Assembly: GCA_027058925.1 (NCBI GenBank)
Contig: JALTAS010000192.1
Location: forward strand, 1 to 8,490
DNA from: Persephonella sp.
GTDB taxonomy: Bacteria > Aquificota > Aquificia > Aquificales > Hydrogenothermaceae
Direction: 5' to 3'
DNA: 8,490 bases
Shown here: positions 1 to 6,095 of the stretch, piece by piece
Layout: each line of letters starts with the position of its first letter
Numbering within the stretch: the stretch's first letter is position 1
Translations under genes and position numbers: made by a program
The notes under the pieces: generated by a model
Databases searched by the model: none
Told to the model about the DNA's origin: nothing
What the model saw: the letters and a program-made list of their open reading frames with translations, nothing else

Positions 1-1942
1 AATATACAAAAACCTTTACTCATCAAGGGAAAAAGAGAGAATAATAGCAGAAAGCATAGATGATTCAGAAATGGTAAAAGATACAGCAAGCAGGGATCTG
101 TACAGCATAAGGAAAGGGATAAAAGAGATAGAAAAACAGATAATATCAACCCTTGAAAAAATGATAAACAGCCAGAAATATTCTGATATTATTCAGGAAA
201 GGATTGTAACGATTAGAAGAGACAGATATGTAATACCAGTCAAACTAAACTTCTCAGGAAAAATAAAGGGGATAATACAGGACAGATCATCCTCAGGGCA
301 GACTGTGTACCTTGAACCTGTAGCGGTTGTAGAGCTGAACAACAGGCTTTCAGATCTAAAACTGAGAGAGCAGATAGAGATAAGAAGGATATTAAAGTTT
401 ATTACAGACATACTCAGGAAAAAGGCAGATCTTATAAAGAAATCTTTTGAAGCAATAATCAAGCTTGACATCCTTTACACCATAGGCAAATACTCAAAGG
501 AACACAGATGCATATTTCCTGAAATATCAGAAAGGTTTGAGCTTTATGGGGTAAAACATCCTGTTTTTCTTATGCTGAAAAAAGAGTTTAAACCAATAAA
601 TATAAAGATAAACAAAGGCATTGTGATAACAGGTCCAAACACCGGAGGAAAAACTGTAGCACTGAAAACAGCAGGTCTTTCTGCTCTTTTGGTTCAATCA
701 GGGATACCTGTTCCTGTGGAAGAAGGAAGTGTTTTGCCTGTTCTTGATGGTGTATTTGCAGACATAGGAGATATGCAGTCCATTGAGCACAATCTATCAA
801 CATTTTCAGCCCATATACTCAACATTGAAGACATATTAAAAAATGTTACAGAAAAAAGCCTTGTTCTTCTTGATGAACTAATTCCCGGAACAGATCCAGA
901 CGAAGGTTCTGCAATAGGCATAGGAGTGCTTGAAAAACTAAAAAATACAGGCTGTTATGTTATGGCCACGACACACTTTAGACAGATAAAAATATACGCC
1001 CTTTCAGACAGCTATTTCTCTGTTGCATCTGTAGGTTTTGACAGGGATAAGCTAACCCCAACATACACCTTACATTACAACTCTGTCGGAGAAAGTATGG
1101 CCTTTTACATAGCTGAAAAATTAGGATTTGATCAGGAAATACTGGAAATGGCAAAAAGACAGATAAATGAAAATTACCATAGATTTGAAGAGGCTTTAAA
1201 GGAGCTCGAGATTTACAAATCAAGATATGAAAAAGAACTTTCTGATGTAGAAAAACTAAAAAAAGAGCTGAATAAAGAAAAGGAAAAGTATGCCAGTTTA
1301 AATGAGAAATTTGAAAAATACAGGAAGGAAAACTGGAAGATCATCAGGGAAGAAACCGAGAACTACATAAGAAGTATAAGAGAAGAAGGCTACAGGATAC
1401 TTCAGGAACTGAAAGCTTCAGGATCAGGAAAATCTCTTGAGGACTTCATAAAACAGAAGAAAAAGCAGATAAATATTCCTCAAGAAGAAACAAAAGAGGA
1501 AGATCTCAACATCGGAGATAGGGTCAGGATAAGAGGAAAAAACTCTGTTGGTGAGGTTATATCAATAAGAGAAAACAGAGCAAACATAAACTTTAACGGC
1601 ATTAAAATCTGGGTTGATATCTCAGATATTGAAAAGGTTAATGAAGAAAAAAAAGAGAAAAAAACCAGATTTTCTTTCAGCAGGAAAATAGAAACCCCCT
1701 TTAGACCTGAAATCAAGCTTATAGGAAAAACAAAAGATGAGGCCGTTAAAGAACTTGAACATTTTATTGACAGGGCTATTGTTGAAGGCTTTTCAACACT
1801 GAGAATTATCCACGGCTACGGATCAGGAGTTTTGAGAAAAGCTGTAAGGGAATACCTTAATAAACTTCCTTATAGAATTGATTATGAAGATGCCCCTTAC
1901 AATGAGGGAGGCATGGGGGTTACAATAGTACACATAAAATAA
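1..1942 (+). CDS. mutS2: MutS2 family ATPase with Smr domain (5' partial)
   Basis: MutS2 is a MutS paralogue without the mismatch-recognition domain, described in suppression of recombination and, in Bacillus subtilis, in rescue of collided ribosomes. The frame is open from base 2, so the start lies upstream; about 646 residues are visible and family members usually have about 780, so roughly 130-140 are missing. Numbering from the Met at base 71: a MutS2-type core and clamp region (about 40-110, with RDRYVIPVK and ELNNRL), Walker A GPNTGGKT (188-195), STFSAH (243-248), Walker B LVLLDEL (264-270), ATTH switch histidine (299-302), a long charged coiled coil (about 365-450), a KOW-like module (about 479-523) and a C-terminal Smr domain (547-623) with HGYGSGVLR (581-589). 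Oddities: IKLIG (548-552) replaces the usual LDLR/LDLHG-type motif, and ELIPGTDP follows Walker B where ELGxGTDP is common. It is the first visible gene of a + strand block; the next gene begins 15 bases on. The identification is very secure. Confidence 0.96.
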   Translation, partial: IYKNLYSSREKERIIAESIDDSEMVKDTASRDLYSIRKGIKEIEKQIISTLEKMINSQKYSDIIQERIVTIRRDRYVIPVKLNFSGKIKGIIQDRSSSGQTVYLEPVAVVELNNRLSDLKLREQIEIRRILKFITDILRKKADLIKKSFEAIIKLDILYTIGKYSKEHRCIFPEISERFELYGVKHPVFLMLKKEFKPINIKINKGIVITGPNTGGKTVALKTAGLSALLVQSGIPVPVEEGSVLPVLDGVFADIGDMQSIEHNLSTFSAHILNIEDILKNVTEKSLVLLDELIPGTDPDEGSAIGIGVLEKLKNTGCYVMATTHFRQIKIYALSDSYFSVASVGFDRDKLTPTYTLHYNSVGESMAFYIAEKLGFDQEILEMAKRQINENYHRFEEALKELEIYKSRYEKELSDVEKLKKELNKEKEKYASLNEKFEKYRKENWKIIREETENYIRSIREEGYRILQELKASGSGKSLEDFIKQKKKQINIPQEETKEEDLNIGDRVRIRGKNSVGEVISIRENRANINFNGIKIWVDISDIEKVNEEKKEKKTRFSFSRKIETPFRPEIKLIGKTKDEAVKELEHFIDRAIVEGFSTLRIIHGYGSGVLRKAVREYLNKLPYRIDYEDAPYNEGGMGVTIVHIK

Positions 1943-1948
1943 GGAGGG
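1941..1948 (+). promoter_or_regulatory. Strong Shine-Dalgarno site of the DJ-1/PfpI gene
   Basis: AAGGAGGG overlaps the last two bases of the mutS2 stop codon and lies 9 bases before the ATG at 1958. It is the best ribosome-binding site in the window and fixes the start of the downstream gene. It suggests that this gene is translated independently of mutS2 although it is probably on the same transcript. Confidence 0.8.
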
Positions 1949-1957
1949 CAAATCAAA

Positions 1958-2476
1958 ATGGATGGTAAAAAAATTGCCATTCTTCTTGAAGATTTTGTTG
2001 AGGATGTTGAGTTTATATATCCTTTTTACAGGTTTAAGGAAGAAGGTTTTATCGTTGATGTTTTAGCACCTAAGATAGGAGAGTTTACAGGCAAAAAAGG
2101 TCTGATATTCCATTCATCACACAGGATTGACCCTGAAAACGCACACCAGTATGAGGCTGTTTTTATACCTGGAGGCTATGCTCCTGACAGATTTAGGAGA
2201 GACAGGGAAACACTTGAGTTTATCCGTAGGGCATACACAGAAAACAGAATAGTCGCAGCAATATGCCACGGTCCCTGGGCTTTAATATCTGCAGGGATTA
2301 TAAAGGGCAAAAGGGTAACAGGCTTTTTTTCAATTAAGGACGATATCCAGAATGCAGGGGCTATTTACACAGGAAAACCTGTTGAGGTTGACGGAAACCT
2401 AATAACAGCAACAGACCCAAAAGCGATGCCAGAAATGATGAAGATACTGATATCAATTTTGAAGGAGAGAGTATGA
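1958..2476 (+). CDS. DJ-1/PfpI family protein (type 1 glutamine amidotransferase-like)
   Basis: A 172-residue cytoplasmic protein of the DJ-1/PfpI superfamily, close to the roughly 166 residues usual for PfpI-type members. The nucleophile elbow AICHGP puts the reactive cysteine at Cys103 with His104 next to it. The N-terminal EDVE motif (15-18) aligns with the stretch carrying the conserved acidic residue that activates the cysteine, here probably Glu15. IPGGYAPDRF (70-79) and GIKGKRVT-like and IKDDIQNAGA segments further on are typical of the PfpI branch. Members have been reported as intracellular peptidases and as protein deglycases or glyoxalases; the sequence cannot tell which. The start is fixed by a strong Shine-Dalgarno site 9 bases upstream. 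The end overlaps the following kinase gene by ATGA, so the two are probably translationally coupled. Family assignment is secure, substrate unknown. Confidence 0.93.
   Translation: MDGKKIAILLEDFVEDVEFIYPFYRFKEEGFIVDVLAPKIGEFTGKKGLIFHSSHRIDPENAHQYEAVFIPGGYAPDRFRRDRETLEFIRRAYTENRIVAAICHGPWALISAGIIKGKRVTGFFSIKDDIQNAGAIYTGKPVEVDGNLITATDPKAMPEMMKILISILKERV
2462..2467 (+). promoter_or_regulatory. Shine-Dalgarno site of the ROK kinase gene
   Basis: AAGGAG lies inside the 3' end of the DJ-1/PfpI gene, 5 bases before the ATG at 2473. It supports the ATGA-overlap start for the kinase. Confidence 0.7.
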
Positions 2477-3348
2477 GCGTTTTAGGTATAGATATAGGAG
2501 GAACATTTATAAAATTTGCCGGAAAATCCGGCAGTGATGTAAAAAAAGGCAAAATCCCTACAGAAAGCAGGTTTGATAGCATTCTTACCGAGATAAAGAA
2601 GCTGTGTAAAAACTTTCATCCTAAATCTATAGGGATAGGAATAGCAGGGCTTTACGATAAAAAAACAGGAAAACTGACAGCTTCTCCAAACATAAAGTTT
2701 TTAGAGGGTATAGATCTTAAAGAGATACTGGAAGAAGAGTTGAGTGTTCCTGTTGTTATTGAGAATGATGCTTCAGCTGCAGCATACGGTGAGTATATGT
2801 ATGGGGCAGGGAAAGGGGGAAAAATAGTTGTGTGTCTTACGCTTGGAACAGGCCTTGGAGGAGGTGTGGTTATAAACGGAGAGCTTGTAAGCGGTGTTTC
2901 CGGTAGCGCGATGGAAATAGGTCACATCACGATTGATATAAACGGTTGGAGGTGCCACTGCGGAAGAAAAGGATGCCTTGAGGCTTATGTTTCTTCTTAT
3001 GGACTTGAAAGGTTTTATTTTTTTCTTACAGATCAGAGTATCCCTTCATCACAGATAATAATCCTTGCAAATGAAGGTAAGCTTGAGGCGATGAAAGCCC
3101 TTGAGGAATTTGCCAGACATCTTGCGGTAGGTCTTATGAACATAACTCACATATTTAATCCAGACAGGGTAATAATCGGAGGTGGAATACCTGCGTACTA
3201 TCCTGCGGTCATTGATCTTGCAACAGCAGAGCTAAAGAAAATAGCCTTTGAGCTTCCATTCAGAGATGTTAAAATCAAAAGGGCAGATTTAGGTGAGTAC
3301 AGCGGGGCTTTCGGAGCAATGGCTCTGGCAGAAAAATTAAAAAGATGA
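2473..3348 (+). CDS. ROK family sugar kinase (glucokinase-like)
   Basis: A 291-residue ATP-dependent sugar kinase of the ROK family, probably acting on glucose or an N-acetylated hexosamine in the cytoplasm. The first phosphate-binding motif DIGGTFIK is at 7-14. The catalytic aspartate is expected at Asp99 in ENDASAAAYGE (97-107). A second phosphate loop, LGTGLGGG, is at 124-131. The family sugar-binding and zinc-binding signature runs from EIGH (148-151) to CHCGRKGCLE (161-170), with Cys161, Cys163, Cys168 and Glu170 in place. A late IIGGGIP segment (234-240) matches the C-terminal adenine-side region of the family. There is no N-terminal helix-turn-helix, so it is a kinase rather than a ROK repressor. 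Its length is slightly short of the usual 300-320 residues, but no motif is missing. It overlaps both neighbours by ATGA. The exact sugar cannot be read from the sequence. Confidence 0.93.
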   Translation: MSVLGIDIGGTFIKFAGKSGSDVKKGKIPTESRFDSILTEIKKLCKNFHPKSIGIGIAGLYDKKTGKLTASPNIKFLEGIDLKEILEEELSVPVVIENDASAAAYGEYMYGAGKGGKIVVCLTLGTGLGGGVVINGELVSGVSGSAMEIGHITIDINGWRCHCGRKGCLEAYVSSYGLERFYFFLTDQSIPSSQIIILANEGKLEAMKALEEFARHLAVGLMNITHIFNPDRVIIGGGIPAYYPAVIDLATAELKKIAFELPFRDVKIKRADLGEYSGAFGAMALAEKLKR

Positions 3349-3761
3349 AGGTCCAAAATATAGTTTTTAACAAACTTGGAAATAATATATCAATACTGAT
3401 TGAGTACCCGGACGAAAACATTCAGATATTAGATCAGGTAAGTTTTAGATTAAGAGGCTTATTTTGTGAGATCTCCTCTGTTTGTGCTTGTGAAGATGAC
3501 ACTCTAAAAATAGTTATGAGAATTACCTCTGAAAAAGAGATCAATAAAATCAATTTTTTATTTACAGAAAAAGAGCTTTTAATAGACCATATTGGATCAT
3601 TTCTGCCTTCTGAAGAAGGTTTTACAGGAAAAATTAAAAATCCGGAAATCCTTTTTAAAGCAGGAGTTGATCCTGAAATTCAGACTTTATTTTCAGAAGA
3701 TCAAATTTTTCTGCCTCAGAAAGATTTTTTTAAAGCTGTGGCAAAGCTTTTTACAAAATAA
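3345..3761 (+). CDS. Unrecognised 138-residue soluble protein
   Basis: I do not recognise this protein. It begins with an ATGA overlap on the kinase stop codon and has no clear Shine-Dalgarno site, so it probably depends on translational coupling to the kinase. There is no signal peptide and no membrane segment. The composition is mixed alpha/beta and rich in Ile, Phe, Glu and Lys. Three cysteines cluster at 41, 47 and 49 (FCEISSVCAC), which could bind a metal or form a disulfide, but this is speculation. The C-terminal third (from about 105) looks helical. A longer overlapping frame runs through its 3' end but belongs to the next gene. That it is a real gene rests on operon position, tight overlap and neighbour-like codon use, not on homology. 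Confidence 0.75.
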   Translation: MKVQNIVFNKLGNNISILIEYPDENIQILDQVSFRLRGLFCEISSVCACEDDTLKIVMRITSEKEINKINFLFTEKELLIDHIGSFLPSEEGFTGKIKNPEILFKAGVDPEIQTLFSEDQIFLPQKDFFKAVAKLFTK

Positions 3762-3777
3762 AGAATATATTTATAAA

Positions 3778-4311
3778 ATGATGAGAATCTTTTACCCTAT
3801 CATTTTTGTTTTACTTATAGCTTTCGTATACGGCTGCAGTAATAAAGAAGAAAAAGCATCAGCTTACGGGAGATTGTCAGTTTATCTTTATAAAATTGAA
3901 AAAGGAGAGATGGTAAAAAAAATCCTGGAAAAATACCCTGATCTGCAGATAGGATTGATATATTATGATCCTTCAGATGACACATACAGGGCTGTAGATC
4001 CAAGAAAAGGATTTGAGAAGTTAGGATATTCTGAAGCTTACAACAAAGAGGTTTATTACTACATAATGTACAAGCTTACACAAAAGGCATTAAAAGGAGA
4101 AAACAGGTTCGTTGAAAAACAGCTTATAGAAACATTAAAAGCTTACGAGCAATTTTTGACAGAGGCAAAAAAAACAGAGCAGAAAAACAGAAAGCTTGCG
4201 GATATGCTGTTAAAATATGGACATATTGGTATTCTTCTATTTTTTTCTATCATAGGGGTAGGGATAGCATACCTTTTGATTACGATAGCAAAAAAACATA
4301 AAGTTATTTAA
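3778..4311 (+). CDS. Small lipoprotein with a C-terminal transmembrane anchor, function unknown
   Basis: A 177-residue protein when started at the ATG at 3778 (the next codon, 3781, is also ATG). The N-terminus is a lipoprotein signal: hydrophobic 4-18, then VYGC with the lipidated cysteine at Cys20. Ser21 follows, so the inner-membrane Asp+2 retention signal is absent. The body (about 28-145) is charged and tyrosine-rich, with predicted helices and a KYPDLQIGLIYYDPSDD segment. A second hydrophobic helix lies at about 150-171, followed by KKHKVI. No domain is recognised. The frame is open upstream to a TTG at 3592, but that extension overlaps the preceding gene and would bury the signal peptide, so it was rejected. 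The ribosome-binding site is weak. It is the last gene of the + strand block and its stop codon overlaps that of gpsA on the other strand. Confidence 0.82.
   Translation: MMRIFYPIIFVLLIAFVYGCSNKEEKASAYGRLSVYLYKIEKGEMVKKILEKYPDLQIGLIYYDPSDDTYRAVDPRKGFEKLGYSEAYNKEVYYYIMYKLTQKALKGENRFVEKQLIETLKAYEQFLTEAKKTEQKNRKLADMLLKYGHIGILLFFSIIGVGIAYLLITIAKKHKVI
4308..4311. other. Palindromic TTAA carrying two convergent stop codons
   Basis: The + strand TAA at 4309-4311 ends the lipoprotein gene, and the - strand TAA at 4310-4308 ends gpsA. The four-base palindrome TTAA serves both. No intergenic space is left for a terminator, and I found no convincing hairpin plus T-run on either side. Confidence 0.95.
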
Positions 4312-5306
4312 AACTCCTCCCTTTTTGGCTGTCTGTTCATCAGTATGTTTACAGCTTCAGAGGGAGACAGACCTTCATAAACAACTCTGTAAACAACATC
4401 AGATATTGGAAGATCTACTTTCTTTTCATCTATAATCCTTTTTATAGCCTTAACAGTTTTAACACCCTCAACAACCTGTCCCACTTCTTTTAATGCTTTT
4501 TCTACAGGAAGACCCTTTCCAAGAAGAAATCCAAACCTTCTGTTCCTTGACAGCTCTCCTGTTGCCGTAAGAACCAGATCCCCCATTCCTGAAAGTCCGT
4601 AAAGTGTCTGGGGTTTTCCACCAAATATCTTTGCAACCTTTGTCATCTCAAAAAGTCCTCTTGTTATAAGACCTGCCCTTGCGTTATTTCCAAGACCCAG
4701 ACCATCGCTTGCCCCTGTTGCTATCGCTATAACATTTTTTACAGCCCCTCCAATCTGAACACCTCTTATGTCCTCATTCAAATAAAGCCTGAAAGAGCCT
4801 GTGTTCATCCTGTTTTGAATTTTTTCTCCCAGATTTGTCTCTCCTGCAAGAGTTACAGCTGTAGGAAGCCCCAGAGCAACCTCTTTCGCAAAAGAGGGTC
4901 CAGATAAAACAAATACCAGATTTCTATCTATCTGTAGCGTTTCCTGAATAACATCAGAGATAAGCTTCAGGCTCTGAATTTCAATTCCTTTTGATGCAGA
5001 TATAACAGGTTTTTCAACAGGGAAGTCTATTCTTTTAAGAAGATCTCTTATACTCTGGGTGGGAACAGCTATTATAACTATGTCACCCCTTTCAAAAACA
5101 AAATGAAGATCCTCACTACCATGGATATTTTTTTTCAGAGTAATACCGGGAAGGTATTTTGAATTTTCCTTTTTTCTGTTTATACAGTCTATCACTTCAG
5201 GATTTCTTCCCCATATAAAAACATTTTTAAACTTTTCAGAAAATGCCTGAGCAAGAGCTGTCCCCCAGCTTCCACTTCCTAAGATCGCTAAATTTTTAAA
5301 TTCCAT
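4308..5306 (-). CDS. gpsA: NAD(P)-dependent glycerol-3-phosphate dehydrogenase
   Basis: A cytoplasmic enzyme that reduces dihydroxyacetone phosphate to sn-glycerol 3-phosphate for phospholipid synthesis. With the start at 5306 it has 332 residues, the usual family length. The Rossmann motif ILGSGSWGTA is at 8-17. The conserved SKG (105-107), SGPSFAKEV (135-143) and GGAVKNVIAIA (187-197) follow, with the probable catalytic lysine at Lys190. The substrate-binding block NNARAGLITRG (207-217) and the late GLSGMGDLVLT and SRNRRFG motifs are intact. The frame is open 19 codons further up to an ATG at 5363, but that start would overlap the divergent gene and add a tail lacking in the family. GGAG abuts the 5306 ATG directly, too close to act as Shine-Dalgarno for it; an upstream CAGG, 7 bases before the ATG, is the likelier site. 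It is the only - strand gene in the window. Confidence 0.97.
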   Translation of the reverse strand: MEFKNLAILGSGSWGTALAQAFSEKFKNVFIWGRNPEVIDCINRKKENSKYLPGITLKKNIHGSEDLHFVFERGDIVIIAVPTQSIRDLLKRIDFPVEKPVISASKGIEIQSLKLISDVIQETLQIDRNLVFVLSGPSFAKEVALGLPTAVTLAGETNLGEKIQNRMNTGSFRLYLNEDIRGVQIGGAVKNVIAIATGASDGLGLGNNARAGLITRGLFEMTKVAKIFGGKPQTLYGLSGMGDLVLTATGELSRNRRFGFLLGKGLPVEKALKEVGQVVEGVKTVKAIKRIIDEKKVDLPISDVVYRVVYEGLSPSEAVNILMNRQPKREEF

Positions 5307-5310
5307 CTCC

Positions 5311-5339
5311 TTGCCTGCATCTAATCCATGGCATAAAAT
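5311..5339 (+). promoter_or_regulatory. Predicted sigma70-type promoter for the TonB-like gene
   Basis: TTGCCT (5311-5316) and TAAAAT (5334-5339) are separated by exactly 17 bases; they match the -35 and -10 consensus at 4 and 5 of 6 positions. The predicted first transcribed base is 5346, the A of the ATG of the TonB-like gene, so the message would be leaderless. Consistent with this, there is no Shine-Dalgarno sequence before that ATG. This is a motif-based prediction. Confidence 0.5.
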
Positions 5340-5363
5340 ATACCTATGGAAATTTATTTTCAA
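5335..5363 (-). promoter_or_regulatory. Predicted sigma70-type promoter for gpsA
   Basis: Reading the - strand, TTGAAA (5363-5358, 5 of 6) is followed after 17 bases by TATTTT (5340-5335, 4 of 6). A TATATT at 5342-5337 is an alternative -10 at 15-base spacing. Transcription would begin near 5328, giving a leader of about 22 bases before the gpsA ATG at 5306. The -35 element lies inside the start of the divergent gene and the -10 shares bases with that gene's -10. This is a motif-based prediction. Confidence 0.45.
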
Positions 5364-6095
5364 AATCAGAGCTATCTTAATAAGAAAGTACTTATTATTT
5401 CACTACTGATAGGTTTAGTTGTCAACCTTGTATTTTTAGGATTTTTGGAGGTATTCACAACAGATGTTCAGCCTATTGAGAAAAAAGAACCAAAAATCAG
5501 GTATATAACATTAAAACCTGTTCCAAAAAAGAAAAAAACAGTAAAGAAAAAGATACAGAAGAAAAAAACCATTCATAAAAAAGTTTCAAAACCTGCCGTA
5601 TCATCGGGAAAAAAGGTGAGCAAAGTTCCTTCTGTCCCTGCTATTACGCCTGTTCTTCCTGAAGTTGAAAATCTTTCAGAAAAAGAAATAACCTTACCTG
5701 AAAAAGAGGTTGATATAGGAGAGTTTTCTGATATTCCTGCAGAAACAGGAAAAATAAAAGAGTTTAAGGCTATTACAATAGGAAAGTTTAACCCTTCTTT
5801 TGGAACAGAGCTATCAAAATTTGATAGATCTGCAAAAGGAACAGCTATAGGAAGAAAGCTCATATACAGACCTGATCCTCCTGTGATAAAAACAGCCGTT
5901 CCACCTCCTTCAGTAAGAGTAAAACTGTGGATAAGAAAAGATGGAACTGTTTACAAGGTTCAGCTACTTGAAACAACAGGAAATAAAAAGATAGACCAGA
6001 AAATCAAAGAGTATGTCCAGAGCTGGAAGTTCAATGAGATAGATAGAGATGAAAAGCAGTGGGCAGTAACAACAATAAGATTCAAAACTATGTAA
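5346..6095 (+). CDS. TonB-like energy-transducer family protein (TonB C-terminal domain)
   Basis: A 249-residue bitopic inner-membrane protein predicted to span the periplasm. A short cytoplasmic N-terminus is followed by one transmembrane helix at about 15-37. Next comes a strongly basic segment (about 58-90) with repeated lysine clusters and scattered Pro and Val, then an acidic, Pro-containing linker (about 95-135). The C-terminal domain (about 186-249) has the TonB_C pattern: VRVKLWIRKDGTVYKVQL, a TTGNKKIDQKI helix, then VQSWKFN. In TonB this domain contacts the TonB box of outer-membrane receptors. Unlike TonB and TolA, the membrane helix has no histidine, and no exbB/exbD genes are in view. 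The ATG at 5346 is the only reasonable start; it lacks a Shine-Dalgarno site and lies where a leaderless transcript should begin. The TAA stop overlaps the ATG of the first permease. A non-TonB adaptor role in export is the main alternative. Confidence 0.85.
   Translation: MEIYFQNQSYLNKKVLIISLLIGLVVNLVFLGFLEVFTTDVQPIEKKEPKIRYITLKPVPKKKKTVKKKIQKKKTIHKKVSKPAVSSGKKVSKVPSVPAITPVLPEVENLSEKEITLPEKEVDIGEFSDIPAETGKIKEFKAITIGKFNPSFGTELSKFDRSAKGTAIGRKLIYRPDPPVIKTAVPPPSVRVKLWIRKDGTVYKVQLLETTGNKKIDQKIKEYVQSWKFNEIDRDEKQWAVTTIRFKTM

Noticed and set aside
193..471. 92-residue - strand frame inside mutS2 (and similar frames at 694-921, 978-1223, 1480-1716)
   Set aside because: These are antisense frames of a conserved coding region, rich in Ser/Leu/Phe as expected from the complement of Lys/Glu-rich sequence.
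3592..3777. Upstream in-frame extension of the lipoprotein gene from a TTG start
   Set aside because: It overlaps the preceding gene on the same strand, would hide the lipoprotein signal behind about 60 residues, and codes for a Lys/Leu/Phe-rich sequence typical of a shifted frame.
3766..3783. TATATT placed so that a leaderless transcript could start at the lipoprotein ATG
   Set aside because: No acceptable -35 lies 15-19 bases upstream, and AT-rich hexamers are expected by chance in this composition.
4250..4330. Possible intrinsic terminators around the convergent stop codons
   Set aside because: Runs of A/T are present (about 4290-4296), but no stable GC-containing inverted repeat precedes them on either strand.
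5307..5363. Longer gpsA start at 5363
   Set aside because: It would overlap the divergent gene and both predicted promoters and add 19 residues before the Rossmann motif, where GpsA proteins normally have only a few. The start at 5306 gives the usual length.
5573..5863. 96-residue open frame on the - strand inside the TonB-like gene
   Set aside because: It lies wholly within a well-supported gene on the other strand, has no ribosome-binding site of its own that I can see, and resembles no known protein; it is a shadow frame.
6059..6094. GTG start extending the first permease by 12 residues
   Set aside because: The extra residues lie inside the TonB-like gene and precede the normal short basic N-terminus; TAATG coupling at 6095 explains the start better.
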